From: Peteryoungia desertarenae
GTDB lineage: Bacteria > Pseudomonadota > Alphaproteobacteria > Rhizobiales > Rhizobiaceae
Direction of reading: 5' to 3'
Assembly: GCF_005860795.2 (NCBI RefSeq)
Contig: NZ_CP058350.1
Span: 932,001-996,000, forward strand
Length of the DNA stretch: 64,000 nt
Position 1 is the first letter of the stretch; each line of letters begins with the position of its first letter. Both the position numbers and the translations under genes were made by a program. Below, piece by piece: positions 22,337 to 32,035 of this stretch. The notes under the pieces are model-generated. The model did not search any database and was not told the origin of the DNA. It saw only the letters and a list, made by a program, of their open reading frames with translations.

Positions 22337-22352
22337 AGTTTCACGTGAATCA
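22337..22352. promoter_or_regulatory. parS-like site at the mnmE stop codon
   Basis: AGTTTCACGTGAATCA differs from the parS consensus at two positions. It overlaps the TGA of mnmE and fills part of the 38-bp mnmE-mnmG gap. Confidence 0.75.
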
Positions 22353-23678
22353 CTTGCCAACGCAGAATTCGGAGAAAATTTTTCCGAGCAACGTTTCTAC
22401 GTCAATCCGACCGGTAACGCGGGCAAGCGAATCGCTTGCAGCACGAAGATATTCTGCCCGAATCTCGAGAGGCAAATGGTCCTGATAAAGGGCCTCAGAG
22501 AGATCCATACTGGCTTGCTTCAAGTGTTGGAGATGCCGCAATCTGCTCGGTATTGCAAGAGAATTCACTTTTGTAGCCCGTTGAACGTGAGACAGGATGA
22601 CCTCTCTCAACGCTTCGATGCCGTAGCCGGTTCGCGACGATACCAGAATATCAAATTGGATTCGTTCCGGCCACGAATCGTCAGCGATATCCGCTTTTGT
22701 GCCCACATATATGCAGGGTATGGCCGAGTTCAGTGGGATCGGCTCAGACGAATCGGCGGGTTCAGACAGATACAGGACCAGGTCAGCCTCATCTCGAACC
22801 TGTGTCGCACGTCGGATTCCCTCCGCCTCAACCGGATCTATCGCATCCCGAATACCGGCCGTATCAAACAAATCGATCCGATACCCGCCAATATCCAGTT
22901 CAGCCCGTATAACATCGCGCGTGGTGCCCGCATACTCGGTTACAATGGCCACGTCGCGGGACACGAGAGCATTCAACAAACTGGATTTGCCGGCATTGGG
23001 GCGTCCGATAATTGCGACCTTGAAACCTTCTCGAATTATCTCTCCGGCTCGCAATTGTCGCAGAGCCTCGTTGATTTCTTCGGAGATTGCCTGAACCTCA
23101 ACCCAAATCCGATTTGAAACGGCTCCAGGTATGTCTGCCTCGTCACTGAAGTCGAGTTCGGCTTCGATCAGAGCACGGGCGTAAATGAGCTTCTCGCGCC
23201 ATCCCTTATAAAGCGAAGAGAGATGACCAGTCGTCTGTTCAAGTGCAAGCCTCCGCTGCATCTCGGTTTCAGCAGCCAACAGATCGGCAAGTCCTTCGAC
23301 CTCGACAAGATCCATTCTGTCATTTTCGAAAGCACGCCTTGAGAACTCTCCGGCTTCTGCCAATCGTGCACCAGGGAATCCGGCTAACGTGTCCAGCAAT
23401 GCTCGGACCACGGCGCGACTGCCATGGACCTGCAACTCCACGCAATCCTCGCCTGTGAACGAGTGCGGCGCAGGGAAGGCAATCACCAGCCCCCGATCGA
23501 GGACTTGTCCTTCATGGTTACGGATGGTTCGAAGACTTGCCTGGCGAGCGAGCGGGAGCGGTCCAACCATCGCAGAGGTAATGGCAAATGCTTTCGTGCC
23601 ACTGATCCTAACAACAGCGACACCCGCCGGAAGCCCGGCGGACGCCATTGCAAAGATAGTGTCGCTGGCTGACGTCAC
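22350..23678 (-). CDS. mnmE: tRNA modification GTPase MnmE (TrmE)
   Basis: The 442-residue protein has the N-terminal formyl-THF-binding domain (about residues 1-118), a helical domain, and an inserted G domain with GRPNAGKSSLLNAL (G1), TTRD (G2), DTAG (G3) and GTKAD (G4). It ends in FCVGK, the conserved C-terminal motif with the essential cysteine. It pairs with MnmG in tRNA wobble-uridine modification. The start is GTG at 23678, with a GGCAGG-like ribosome site upstream. Confidence 0.96.
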   Translation of the reverse strand: MTSASDTIFAMASAGLPAGVAVVRISGTKAFAITSAMVGPLPLARQASLRTIRNHEGQVLDRGLVIAFPAPHSFTGEDCVELQVHGSRAVVRALLDTLAGFPGARLAEAGEFSRRAFENDRMDLVEVEGLADLLAAETEMQRRLALEQTTGHLSSLYKGWREKLIYARALIEAELDFSDEADIPGAVSNRIWVEVQAISEEINEALRQLRAGEIIREGFKVAIIGRPNAGKSSLLNALVSRDVAIVTEYAGTTRDVIRAELDIGGYRIDLFDTAGIRDAIDPVEAEGIRRATQVRDEADLVLYLSEPADSSEPIPLNSAIPCIYVGTKADIADDSWPERIQFDILVSSRTGYGIEALREVILSHVQRATKVNSLAIPSRLRHLQHLKQASMDLSEALYQDHLPLEIRAEYLRAASDSLARVTGRIDVETLLGKIFSEFCVGK

Positions 23679-23730
23679 TGAGTGAACCTGCCTATACTAT
23701 CTGGGTATAAGAGACGCTTATCAAGATCGA

Positions 23731-24996
23731 TCAGGTGTTCATGGAATCGAAGAAATCGCCGTTGTTCTTCGTCTGCTTCAACTTGTCGATCAAGAACTCG
23801 ATTGCGTCAGTTGTCCCCATCGGGGCGAGAATGCGACGCAAGACGAAGATCTTTTGCAGATCCTGGCGCGGAACGAGGAGATCTTCCTTACGCGTGCCGG
23901 ACTTCAGAATATCCATCGACGGGAAGATGCGCTTATCGGCAACCTTTCGATCCAGTACGATTTCCGAGTTACCGGTACCCTTGAACTCTTCAAAGATGAC
24001 CTCATCCATGCGGCTGCCGGTATCGATCAGCGCCGTAGCGATGATCGTCAGCGAACCACCCTCTTCGATGTTGCGGGCCGCACCAAAGAAGCGCTTGGGG
24101 CGCTGCAGCGCATTGGCGTCAACACCACCAGTAAGCACCTTGCCCGATGACGGCACAACGGTGTTGTAGGCACGCCCCAGACGCGTGATGGAATCAAGCA
24201 AGATCACCACATCGCGACCGTGCTCGACAAGGCGTTTCGCCTTCTCAATAACCATCTCGGCAACTTGAACGTGACGCACGGCCGGTTCGTCAAAGGTCGA
24301 GGAGACAACTTCGCCCCGAACCGAACGCTGCATGTCCGTCACTTCCTCTGGACGCTCGTCGATCAGAAGAACGATCAGATAACACTCCGGATGGTTGGCC
24401 GTAATCGAATGAGCAATATTCTGCAGAAGGACGGTTTTGCCGGTACGCGGCGGCGCCACGATCAAACCACGCTGACCCTTACCGAGGGGTGCCACCAGAT
24501 CGATGACGCGCGCTGACAGGTCCTTGGATGTGGGAACATCGAGCTCCATCTTGAACCGCTCATTTGGATAAAGCGGGGTCAGATTGTCGAAATGAACCTT
24601 GTGGCGGATCTTTTCGGGATCTTCAAAATTGATCGTGTTGACCTTCAGAAGCGCGAAGTAGCGTTCGCCTTCCTTCGGACCGCGGATAGGACCCTCGACC
24701 GTGTCACCGGTCTTGAGCGAGAAGCGCCGGATCTGAGAAGGCGAGATATAGATATCGTCTGGACCGGGCAGATAGTTTGCATTTGCTGAACGCAGAAAAC
24801 CAAAACCATCCTGGAGAACTTCAACGACGCCTTCGCCAATGATTTCCACATCCTGGCTCGCCAGCATCTTCAGGATCGCAAACATCAGCTCCTGCTTCCG
24901 CATGGTGCTGGCGTTTTCGACCTCCAGCGACTCTGCAAAAGTCAGCAGGTCTGTTGGCGATTTGCTCTTGAGTTCTTGTAGCTTCATTTCTGCCAT
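23731..24996 (-). CDS. rho: Transcription termination factor Rho
   Basis: This 421-residue RNA-dependent helicase has the N-terminal RNA-binding region ([32 protein letters not shown], split here), the Walker A motif [14 protein letters not shown] near residue 175, Walker [12 protein letters not shown], and the Q/R loops. The ATG at 24996 ([10 protein letters not shown]) matches the standard length; the frame opens 4 codons earlier. A 187-bp leader separates it from hemJ, giving room for its own promoter and leader; rho is autoregulated in other bacteria. Confidence 0.97.
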   Translation of the reverse strand: MAEMKLQELKSKSPTDLLTFAESLEVENASTMRKQELMFAILKMLASQDVEIIGEGVVEVLQDGFGFLRSANANYLPGPDDIYISPSQIRRFSLKTGDTVEGPIRGPKEGERYFALLKVNTINFEDPEKIRHKVHFDNLTPLYPNERFKMELDVPTSKDLSARVIDLVAPLGKGQRGLIVAPPRTGKTVLLQNIAHSITANHPECYLIVLLIDERPEEVTDMQRSVRGEVVSSTFDEPAVRHVQVAEMVIEKAKRLVEHGRDVVILLDSITRLGRAYNTVVPSSGKVLTGGVDANALQRPKRFFGAARNIEEGGSLTIIATALIDTGSRMDEVIFEEFKGTGNSEIVLDRKVADKRIFPSMDILKSGTRKEDLLVPRQDLQKIFVLRRILAPMGTTDAIEFLIDKLKQTKNNGDFFDSMNT

Positions 24997-25183
24997 GAAG
25001 GGGACCACGTTTCCGATTGTATGGGGAAGGCGAGCTGGGAAGATTCAGTTCGATCGCGCCGGACGCAACTGACAGAATATACGCAAGCCAGAAGATGAGA
25101 TGGCCGGAAAATAGCGATTCAGCGAATCGACCGCAAGCGAAAACCCCAGCTTCTCAAAAATAATGCGTGAACTCGCCAGTTGT

Positions 25184-25720
25184 TCAGAATGGCTTGACGA
25201 TCACAAACACCACCGCAAGGATCATCAGCACGGTCGGGATTTCGTTGACCATGCGCCAATAACGCGGGTTCTTAACGTAACGCCCAGCGCCGAATTCTTT
25301 CACTGCACGGGCAAAATATCCATGCACGCCGCTCAAGAGAAACACAGCGGCGAGCTTTGCATGAAGCCATCCACCCATGAAGCCATAGACTGTCCAAGCG
25401 AGATACAGCCCCAGGATCCAGGACACCACCATCGCCGGTGTCATGATCACGCCCATCAGTCGACTTTCCATTACCGCGAAAGTCTTAGCCTGATCAGAAC
25501 CCACTGGTGCATCACAGTGGTAGATGAACAGCCGCGGAAGGTAGAGCATACCCGCCATCCACGAAATAACGGCAATCACATGCAATGCCTTGATCCAGGG
25601 ATAAGCCTCCGCCTCACCAAAGATCATGATTGCCAACGCGATTGCACCAAAGAAGACCAAAGCAGATGCCGCCTTCCGGGCCGCCTTTCGCCCCTCACTT
25701 GCTGCGATCTGCCCTGCCAT
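25184..25720 (-). CDS. hemJ: Protoporphyrinogen oxidase HemJ
   Basis: The 178-residue inner-membrane protein of the UPF0093/HemJ family oxidises protoporphyrinogen IX to protoporphyrin IX. Four or five hydrophobic helices are visible, with the conserved histidine in WIKALHVIAVISWMAGMLYLPRLFIYHCDA near residue 45. Location 2 bp after hemE, another haem-synthesis gene, supports the call. The N-terminus is longer and more basic than in E. coli-type relatives, which lack HemJ altogether. Confidence 0.93.
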   Translation of the reverse strand: MAGQIAASEGRKAARKAASALVFFGAIALAIMIFGEAEAYPWIKALHVIAVISWMAGMLYLPRLFIYHCDAPVGSDQAKTFAVMESRLMGVIMTPAMVVSWILGLYLAWTVYGFMGGWLHAKLAAVFLLSGVHGYFARAVKEFGAGRYVKNPRYWRMVNEIPTVLMILAVVFVIVKPF

Positions 25721-25722
25721 GA

Positions 25723-26754
25723 CTAGTTGATACCCCGCACGCGATTGACAAGCCGCGTCACATTATCCGGATCGGCCTGCGGCGTGATGCCGTGACCGAG
25801 ATTGAAGATCAGCGGTCCCTTGGCCAGAACGTCAAGAATCCGGTCAATACCTTCGTCCAGTGATCTGCCGCCGGCTACCACACGCATCGGGTCCAGATTA
25901 CCCTGGACTGGGCTCTCCTTCTGCAGGTTAGCGGCAAAGGACAAAGGAACTGCCCAGTCGAGGCCAATCGCATTCGCGTCTGTTTTCCGAGCATAATCCT
26001 TCAGCAGGACACCAGCACCTTTGGCAAAAGCGATCACCTTGGCAGCAGGCCGCCGCAAACGAACTTTCTCGATGATCCGGGCGACGGGCTTTACGCAGAA
26101 CCTTTCAAACTCCTCTTCGCCGAGAACGCCAGCCCAGGAATCAAATATCTGCACGGCGTCAGCTCCGGCATCGATCTGCTCCACAAGATAGTCAGCAGAA
26201 ACATCGGCAAGAAAGTCTAGCAGCTGCGCGAAGATCTGGGGATGGCGATAGGCAAACAATCGTGCAGGGGCCTGATCCGGAGTGCCGTGACCAGCGATCA
26301 TGTAGGTGGCGACTGTCCAGGGAGCTCCGCAAAATCCAAGAAGGGTCGTTTCCGGCGGAAGTTCGTTGCGCAGTTTGGCGACTGTCTCGAAAACCGGCTT
26401 CAGATGTTCAATTACGCCATTCGATGAAAGACGAGCAATGCCCGCCTCATCAATCGGATCCATCTGAGGGCCATGCCCTTCCGTGAAGGTGACGTTTCGT
26501 TGCAAGGCATCCGGAATAACCAGAATATCTGAGAACAGAATAGCAGCATCAAAGCCATATCTGCGGATCGGTTGCAGGGTCACCTCTGTCGCATGTTCGG
26601 GCGAGTAACACAGATCCAGGAAACTTCCAGCCTTTGCTCGTGTCGCTCGATACTCCGGAAGATAGCGACCAGCCTGCCGCATCAACCAGATTGGTGGTGG
26701 CGTCACAACCTCGCCATTCAGCACTTTCAGGACTTTCCGGTTTTCAGCACTCAA
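25723..26754 (-). CDS. hemE: Uroporphyrinogen decarboxylase
   Basis: The 343-residue enzyme removes four carboxyl groups from uroporphyrinogen [20 protein letters not shown] is the first URO-D signature, and [18 protein letters not shown] is the second. The start must be TTG at 26754, since the next in-frame ATG lies inside the signature; GGAAGGG about 9 nt upstream supports it. The 5' side opens straight onto the predicted replication origin, as in Caulobacter and Sinorhizobium. Confidence 0.96.
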   Translation of the reverse strand: MSAENRKVLKVLNGEVVTPPPIWLMRQAGRYLPEYRATRAKAGSFLDLCYSPEHATEVTLQPIRRYGFDAAILFSDILVIPDALQRNVTFTEGHGPQMDPIDEAGIARLSSNGVIEHLKPVFETVAKLRNELPPETTLLGFCGAPWTVATYMIAGHGTPDQAPARLFAYRHPQIFAQLLDFLADVSADYLVEQIDAGADAVQIFDSWAGVLGEEEFERFCVKPVARIIEKVRLRRPAAKVIAFAKGAGVLLKDYARKTDANAIGLDWAVPLSFAANLQKESPVQGNLDPMRVVAGGRSLDEGIDRILDVLAKGPLIFNLGHGITPQADPDNVTRLVNRVRGIN

Positions 26755-27159
26755 GGGGCCAACCCTTCCAATAAAGAAAAGAGATATTGAATCTTGTTCT
26801 ATTTCTAAGAGTCTGGGACTATCAAGGATTAATCGCTACCCACAATCGGATCATCGGTCCCCAAACACGCATGACAACGCCTACAATGAGAGGGCCTTCA
26901 TGTGGTGACTGTGGACAATAGGGCGAATTTCCAAGCAAATACAGAGTGTTGATTTACGTTGTGAGGCGCCGGCTATTTGTGGATAAGCTCTGGATCACTC
27001 TCTACTTGATTCCGTTGTCCACAGAACCAACAGGCACCGCGAAAAGAAGCGGCCCGGTTGAAGGGCTGGGGATAAACGAGGTGTTTTCCTCTTGCCTTTT
27101 GCCCTGCGTCACCGATACCTCTAGCTCTCCCAGGTTATCAACAGCGGGCCTTGAAGAAC
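26755..27159. other. Predicted chromosomal replication origin (oriC)
   Basis: A 405-bp gene-free region holds five DnaA-box-like 9-mers: TTGTCCACA at 26910-26918 (minus), a perfect TTATCCACA at 26978-26986 (minus), TTGTCCACA at 27015-27023 (plus), TTATCCCCA at 27067-27075 (minus) and TTATCAACA at 27135-27143 (plus). Three GANTC methylation sites lie at 26789, 26809 and 27008. An A/T-rich stretch at 26770-26835 could be the unwinding element. Genes diverge from here and parS sites flank it. hemE-adjacent origins are established in Caulobacter and Sinorhizobium; this one is predicted. Confidence 0.85.
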
Positions 27160-27984
27160 GTGGAGAACAAGAAAAACTTCTTCCATCTTCACCTGATTTC
27201 TGACTCAACGGGCGAGACTCTCATTTCAGCGGGCAGGGCCGCGTCTGCGCAGTTCCGGCACGCCCACCCGATCGAACATGTTTATCCGCTGATCCGAAGC
27301 AAAAAGCAGATCAAGGCTGTAATGGAGGCTGTTGATAGCAAACCGGGTATTGTTCTTTATACCATTGTCGATGCGGAGCTTGGGGCGTTGATAGAGACCA
27401 GTTGTCGGGACGTCGGCGTACCCTGTGTCAATGTCCTGGCTCCTGTCATGGAGAAGTTTCAGTCATATCTTGGCAGCCCATCCAGCCGTCGGGTTGGCGC
27501 GCAATATGTCTTGAATGCCGAATACTTCGAGCGGATCGAAGCTTTGAACTTCACGATGGAACATGATGACGGGCAAGCTCCCGATGATTATGACAAGGCG
27601 GATGTTGTGATTGTCGGGATCAGCCGGACTTCGAAGACACCCACGAGCATCTATCTGGCGAACCGAGGGATAAAGACCGCTAATTTGCCGATCGTTCCAG
27701 GGGTGCCAGTTCCCGCGGCGCTTTTGCGCGCAACACGGCCTCTGATTGTTGGTTTGATTGCTACCTCGGATCGGATCTCGCAGGTTCGGGAAAACAGGGT
27801 ATTGGGTCAAACCAGCGGTTATGACAGCCGTGACTACATTGACCGTGCCTCGATAACGGAGGAACTGAAATACGCACGCGCGCTCTGTGCGCGCAACAAT
27901 TGGCCGATCATCGATGTCACGCGGCGATCCATCGAGGAGACGGCAGCCGCGATCCTGGCATTGCGTTCGAAGGTCAGACAATAG
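27160..27984 (+). CDS. Pyruvate phosphate dikinase / PEP synthase regulatory protein (DUF299)
   Basis: The 274-residue bifunctional kinase and pyrophosphorylase switches a dikinase off and on by ADP-dependent phosphorylation. [13 protein letters not shown] opens the family domain, and [19 protein letters not shown] (about residues 147-165) is the P-loop-like nucleotide motif. In Rhizobiales the likely partner is pyruvate phosphate dikinase (PpdK). I place the start at GTG 27160 ([10 protein letters not shown]); TTG at 27151 is an alternative. It is the first gene to the right of the origin. Confidence 0.88.
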   Translation: MENKKNFFHLHLISDSTGETLISAGRAASAQFRHAHPIEHVYPLIRSKKQIKAVMEAVDSKPGIVLYTIVDAELGALIETSCRDVGVPCVNVLAPVMEKFQSYLGSPSSRRVGAQYVLNAEYFERIEALNFTMEHDDGQAPDDYDKADVVIVGISRTSKTPTSIYLANRGIKTANLPIVPGVPVPAALLRATRPLIVGLIATSDRISQVRENRVLGQTSGYDSRDYIDRASITEELKYARALCARNNWPIIDVTRRSIEETAAAILALRSKVRQ

Positions 27985-27992
27985 GTTCACGC

Positions 27993-28610
27993 ATGGGAGA
28001 TTGGCATTTGGGCGAGCACTCTTTGATCCTTGCTTCCGGCAGTGCTGTGCGCAGCGCCCTTCTGTCCAGCGCGGGGCTCAGCTTTTCGATTGAGAAGCCG
28101 CAGGTTGATGAGCGATCCATCGAGGCGGGGTTATCATCAGATCCTCCTGATCCGGTTTTCCTGGCACAAACATTGGCACGCGAAAAGGCGCTGGATGTCA
28201 GCGCGCGAAATCGGAATGCATTCGTGATTGGGTGTGACCAGACCCTGTCACTTGGCAGCACGATCTTTCACAAGGCTAACAATGCGACCTCTGCTCGAGC
28301 GACCTTAATGGCGCTTAGAGGTAGGACCCACCACTTAAACAGTGGCGTTGCAATCGCGCTCAAGGGCAAGGTTCTCTGGGACCATGTGTCGATTGCGGAG
28401 ATGAAGGTTCGCACGTTTTCCGGTGAGTTTCTCGAAGGCTATTTGGAGCGCAATCTGCCAGCTATTTTGTCCAGTGTGGGGTGCTATCAATTGGAAGGCG
28501 AAGGCGTTCAGCTCTTCACTGAAATCAAGGGTGACTATTTCACAGTCCTAGGACTGCCTCTTCTGCCTCTTCTGGAGCAGCTCCGTAAACTGGATGTTAA
28601 CCATGCATGA
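27993..28610 (+). CDS. Maf-family nucleotide pyrophosphatase
   Basis: The 205-residue protein shows the Maf N-terminal motif [21 protein letters not shown] and the acidic active-site region PQVDERSIE. The normal GxDQ motif is present as [11 protein letters not shown]. Maf proteins hydrolyse non-canonical or methylated nucleoside triphosphates. The ATG at 27993 lies 8 bp after the dikinase regulator stop; a longer frame inside that gene is rejected. It overlaps aroE by 8 nt (ATGCATGA), as in other Rhizobiales. Confidence 0.9.
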   Translation: MGDWHLGEHSLILASGSAVRSALLSSAGLSFSIEKPQVDERSIEAGLSSDPPDPVFLAQTLAREKALDVSARNRNAFVIGCDQTLSLGSTIFHKANNATSARATLMALRGRTHHLNSGVAIALKGKVLWDHVSIAEMKVRTFSGEFLEGYLERNLPAILSSVGCYQLEGEGVQLFTEIKGDYFTVLGLPLLPLLEQLRKLDVNHA

Positions 28611-29463
28611 TTCACGTGAAACAATAGACCGGAAAGCGTTCGTCGTTGGCCATCCGATCAAGCATTCGCGCTCACCCCTGATCCATGGCTACTGGTTGAA
28701 ACAACATGGTCTGGATGGCCAGTACGAAAAAGTGGCGGTGGCCCCAGCAGATTTTGCGGATTTCATAACCGACCTGAAGACAGGTCGCTCAGGCTACTGT
28801 GGCGGTAATGTGACCATACCGCACAAGGAAAACGCCTTCTCTCTCGCAGACAGTCCAGACGACCTTGCGAGTGAGCTTGGCGCGGCCAATACCTTGTGGC
28901 GCGAAGATGGACGTCTCTTTGCGACCAATACGGATGGCTATGGTTTTGTCACCAATCTGGATCATGAAGCGCCTGGCTGGGATGCTATTGATCGGGCTGT
29001 GGTGCTTGGAGCAGGAGGTGCTTGTCGTTCCATTCTGCAAGCCTTGCGCAATCGCGGAATCAAGGAGATCCACATTCTGAACCGCACATTCGAGCGTGCT
29101 CAGGAATTGGCAGAACGCTTCGGCATGACAATCCATGCCCACCCGATGGAAGCGCTTGGAGAAGTTATGTCGGGCGCCGGCCTTTTCGTAAACACGACAT
29201 CCCTGGGAATGGACGGTCAAGAGGTACCAGCTCTTCCCTTTGACCGAATGCGCCCGGACGCCATTGTGACCGATATTGTCTATGTTCCCCTAATCACTCC
29301 TATCCTTGAACAGGCGCGCAAACAGGGTCTCCGAAGTGTTGACGGTCTCGGGATGCTGCTTCACCAGGCTGTCCCTGGTTTTGAAAAATGGTTTGGTGTG
29401 AGACCCAAGGTGACCGCCGAACTCAGGACCCTTGTGATTGAAGACTTGCAGGCGCATCCATGA
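28603..29463 (+). CDS. aroE: Shikimate dehydrogenase
   Basis: The 286-residue NADP enzyme reduces 3-dehydroshikimate in the chorismate pathway. [18 protein letters not shown] binds shikimate, [13 protein letters not shown] carries the catalytic lysine, and [16 protein letters not shown] is the NADP loop. The ATG at 28603 overlaps the maf end by 8 nt. A parS site occupies codons 2-7 (HDSRET). It ends 4 nt inside coaE. Confidence 0.95.
   Translation: MHDSRETIDRKAFVVGHPIKHSRSPLIHGYWLKQHGLDGQYEKVAVAPADFADFITDLKTGRSGYCGGNVTIPHKENAFSLADSPDDLASELGAANTLWREDGRLFATNTDGYGFVTNLDHEAPGWDAIDRAVVLGAGGACRSILQALRNRGIKEIHILNRTFERAQELAERFGMTIHAHPMEALGEVMSGAGLFVNTTSLGMDGQEVPALPFDRMRPDAIVTDIVYVPLITPILEQARKQGLRSVDGLGMLLHQAVPGFEKWFGVRPKVTAELRTLVIEDLQAHP
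28608..28623. promoter_or_regulatory. parS site inside the start of aroE
   Basis: TGATTCACGTGAAACA differs from the consensus TGTTTCACGTGAAACA at one base. It lies 1.5 kb right of the predicted origin and is read as codons 2-7 of aroE. TTAACCAT, a CtrA-type 8-mer, lies 3 bp before it (28597-28604). Confidence 0.87.
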
Positions 29464-30065
29464 AGATCATCGGCCTGACAGGATCGATTGGCATGGGCAA
29501 GTCGACAACGGCTGGTCTCTTTGCTGAGGAAGGTGTGCCGGTCAATGACGCTGACCGTGTCGTGCATGAGCTTTATGCGGGAAAGGCGGTCTTGCCACTC
29601 ACACCTCTGTTTCCGGATGCGATCGTCGACGGCAAAGTCAACCGGGAGAAACTGAGCGTCATTCTGCGCCAGAATCCGGCTAAGTTTGCTGAGCTTGAAG
29701 CGATCGTTCATCCTTTGGTGCGCGAACGTGAGGAGGATTTCCTGCTGGACGCCGATGTTGCAGGTGCTGATCTTGTCGTGCTCGACATACCGCTGCTATT
29801 CGAAACCGGAGCCTTTGACCGAGTGGATTACGTAGTCGTGGTTTCATGTGGTCCCGACTTGCAGAGACAGAGAGTACTGGCTCGCCCCGGCATGACGCCG
29901 GAAAAGTTCGAGATGATCCTGGCTCGTCAGACACCAGACAGCGAGAAGCGCGAACGGGCGGATTTCGTGATCGACACCAGTCAAGGAATAGATGTGGCGC
30001 GGCAGCAGGTGAGGGATCTCCTAAGCCAATTGCGTGAACAGAAAGCGGACGGGAACGATGCGTGA
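29460..30065 (+). CDS. coaE: Dephospho-CoA kinase
   Basis: The 201-residue kinase makes CoA in the last step of its synthesis. [37 protein letters not shown] combines the P-loop and the acidic substrate motif. DIPLLFETG is the CoaE signature. It starts 4 nt before the aroE end (ATGA overlap) and overlaps dnaQ by 8 nt, so aroE, coaE and dnaQ are translationally linked. Confidence 0.95.
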   Translation: MKIIGLTGSIGMGKSTTAGLFAEEGVPVNDADRVVHELYAGKAVLPLTPLFPDAIVDGKVNREKLSVILRQNPAKFAELEAIVHPLVREREEDFLLDADVAGADLVVLDIPLLFETGAFDRVDYVVVVSCGPDLQRQRVLARPGMTPEKFEMILARQTPDSEKRERADFVIDTSQGIDVARQQVRDLLSQLREQKADGNDA

Positions 30066-30759
30066 GATTGTCTTCGATACGGAAACGACAGGATTGGAAA
30101 CCAAGGCGGACCGAGTGATTGAAATCGGCGGCATCGAGCTGCTGAACCATTTCCCGACCGGTAGAAGTTTTCATGTCTACATCAATCCAGGAGATCGCAA
30201 GGTTCATCCGGACGCCCTGTCGGTCCACGGCATCACCGATGAGTTCCTACGGGACAAGCCGCTCTTTGCTGAAATCGTTGAGGAGATGCAGGCTTTCTTT
30301 GAGGGTGCGAAGTGGGTTGCTCATAACGCAACATTCGATATGGGTTTTATTAATGCCGAATTCGAACGGCTGGGCTTGCCGCCTGTACCCTCCGACATGG
30401 TCGTTGATACGCTCTCGATGGCACGTCGAAAGCATCCAATGGGGCCGAACTCCCTTGATGCCTTATGCCGTCGCTACGGGATCGACAATTCCCACCGTAC
30501 CAAACACGGGGCGCTCCTCGATTCCGAACTCCTTGCGGAAGTCTATATTGAGATGCTGGGAGGCCGTCAGGCAGTCTTGGGATTGACCCAGGTACAGCAG
30601 CGCCAAAGTGACAGCCAGTCTGGGGAGGAAGAAATTACTCTCAGCTACTCACGGCCAAAACCACTAGCGCCGAGACTGTCTGCTAAAGAACAGGAAGGGC
30701 ATGCCTCGCTCGTTGCAAAGCTGGGGGCCAAGGCAATTTGGTCACGCTACCGACACTGA
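30058..30759 (+). CDS. dnaQ: DNA polymerase III epsilon subunit (3'-5' proofreading exonuclease)
   Basis: The 233-residue DEDDh exonuclease has [13 protein letters not shown] (ExoI), [16 protein letters not shown] (ExoII) and [14 protein letters not shown] (ExoIII). The C-terminal tail ([20 protein letters not shown]) is the part that contacts the polymerase subunit. The ATG at 30058 is chosen; an earlier in-frame ATG at 30034 lies inside coaE. A strong terminator at 30777 separates it from the convergent secB. Confidence 0.95.
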   Translation: MREIVFDTETTGLETKADRVIEIGGIELLNHFPTGRSFHVYINPGDRKVHPDALSVHGITDEFLRDKPLFAEIVEEMQAFFEGAKWVAHNATFDMGFINAEFERLGLPPVPSDMVVDTLSMARRKHPMGPNSLDALCRRYGIDNSHRTKHGALLDSELLAEVYIEMLGGRQAVLGLTQVQQRQSDSQSGEEEITLSYSRPKPLAPRLSAKEQEGHASLVAKLGAKAIWSRYRH

Positions 30760-30776
30760 GAGCATTGCCCAAAAAG

Positions 30777-30804
30777 AAAAAGCCCAGACGGTGCTGGGCT
30801 TTTT
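30777..30804. terminator. Bidirectional terminator between dnaQ and secB
   Basis: The perfect stem AAAAGCCCAG / CTGGGCTTTT surrounds a 6-nt loop and carries A and T runs on both sides, fitting convergent genes. Confidence 0.85.
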
Positions 30805-30829
30805 GCAGCAGTGCCAGAATGCGGCAAAC

Positions 30830-31306
30830 TCAGTTCGGGACAGCCTGAACCTTGTTGCGCGCCTGCTCTTCAGCAACGCGCTGAGCAAACATCTGAGCGA
30901 AATCGATCGGATCAATCATGAGCGGCGGGAAGCCACCGTTACGCGTTGCGTCGGCAATGATCTGTCGCGCAAACGGGAAAAGCAGGCGCGGGCACTCGAT
31001 GAACAGAACCGGAAGCATATGTTCTTGCGGGAAGCCTGTGATGCGGAAAACGCCACCATAGACAAGCTCAGCAGCAAACAGGGCCTTGTCACCTTCCTTG
31101 GCCTCGGCGCTCAAGGACAGCACAACATCGAAATCGGTTTCCGTCAGCGGATTGGCATTGACGTTGACATTGATGTTGATCGCCGGAGCCTTTTCACGCG
31201 CCTGCAGAGACCGTGGAGCGCCCGGGTTTTCAAAAGAAAGATCCTTGATGTACTGGGCAAGAATGTTAAGCGAAGGGCTACCAGTTCCCTGTGTGTTATC
31301 GGCCAT
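30830..31306 (-). CDS. secB: Protein-export chaperone SecB
   Basis: The 158-residue tetrameric chaperone keeps preproteins unfolded for Sec[34 protein letters not shown] and [36 protein letters not shown] are hallmark segments (split here). The ATG at 31306 gives MADNTQGTG; a 12-codon extension to 31342 has no family match. It reads leftward, next to fxsA. Confidence 0.96.
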   Translation of the reverse strand: MADNTQGTGSPSLNILAQYIKDLSFENPGAPRSLQAREKAPAININVNVNANPLTETDFDVVLSLSAEAKEGDKALFAAELVYGGVFRITGFPQEHMLPVLFIECPRLLFPFARQIIADATRNGGFPPLMIDPIDFAQMFAQRVAEEQARNKVQAVPN

Positions 31307-31397
31307 TGGGCTTTTCCTCGAAGCTTGAAGTGCTTTGGCCATCTAACATCTAGGCAAGAGCCTTACAACCCTGACGCAGTTTGGGAAAAGGCATGGC

Positions 31398-31883
31398 TCA
31401 GTCTTTGCCGATCTGGGGGCTTCGCCAGGGAGTGTCCGGATTCGGGTCGTGACTATATTCATCTGCGTCAAGGTCTACGACATTATCTGGCGGTGATCGT
31501 TGCTGATAGCGCTGCGAGAAGCTTGCATTTTGAACAACAATCCTGGGCTTAACATAACGCCACGCGATGTCCCGGATCGGTGGCAGGAACATCAGGATTC
31601 CGAGCAGATCACTGACAAAGCCGGGAATGATCAGCAGGATTGCAGCAACAACGATCAACGCTGCATGGATGATTTCGCGGCCCGGATCAAGGCCGCGACT
31701 GGTCTCGCTTTGCAGCCGTTTCAAGATCGCTAGACCCTGACTGCGCAGCAGCACGACACCAAGCCCCCCTGAAAGCACGATCAATCCTAGCGTCGCCAGA
31801 ACGCCGATGAACTGACCGACCCAGATAAGGCTTCCAAGCTCAATGAGCGGTGCCAAGAGAAACAGCACCAGTGGCAAACGCAT
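31398..31883 (-). CDS. fxsA: FxsA-family membrane protein
   Basis: The 161-residue protein has an N-terminal helix pair (MRLPLVLFLLAPLIELGSLIW; VLATLGLIVLSGGLGVVLLRSQG) and a third and fourth hydrophobic stretch ending IIPGFVSDLLGILMFLPPIR. This is the FxsA pattern. E. coli FxsA affects exclusion of phage T7 by F plasmid; the cellular role is otherwise unknown. The polar tail (DADEYSHDPNPDTPW) is cytoplasmic by inference. It is divergent from timA. Confidence 0.88.
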   Translation of the reverse strand: MRLPLVLFLLAPLIELGSLIWVGQFIGVLATLGLIVLSGGLGVVLLRSQGLAILKRLQSETSRGLDPGREIIHAALIVVAAILLIIPGFVSDLLGILMFLPPIRDIAWRYVKPRIVVQNASFSQRYQQRSPPDNVVDLDADEYSHDPNPDTPWRSPQIGKD

Positions 31884-32035
31884 AAGACTTCTCCGGAGTT
31901 TGGTGCCGCGAAATTGATCGCATTGCAGATAGGGGCACTGTCTAAACTTCGCCCGATGGCTATTTGAATGATTGCGTTATCGAGACTATATGGGAAAACA
32001 AGAACTCACATTCAATCAAGGGCCGGCGGTATTCA

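Noticed and set aside
30701..31552. 283-codon plus-strand frame across dnaQ end, secB and fxsA
   Set aside because: It runs through a strong terminator and antisense to two recognised genes.
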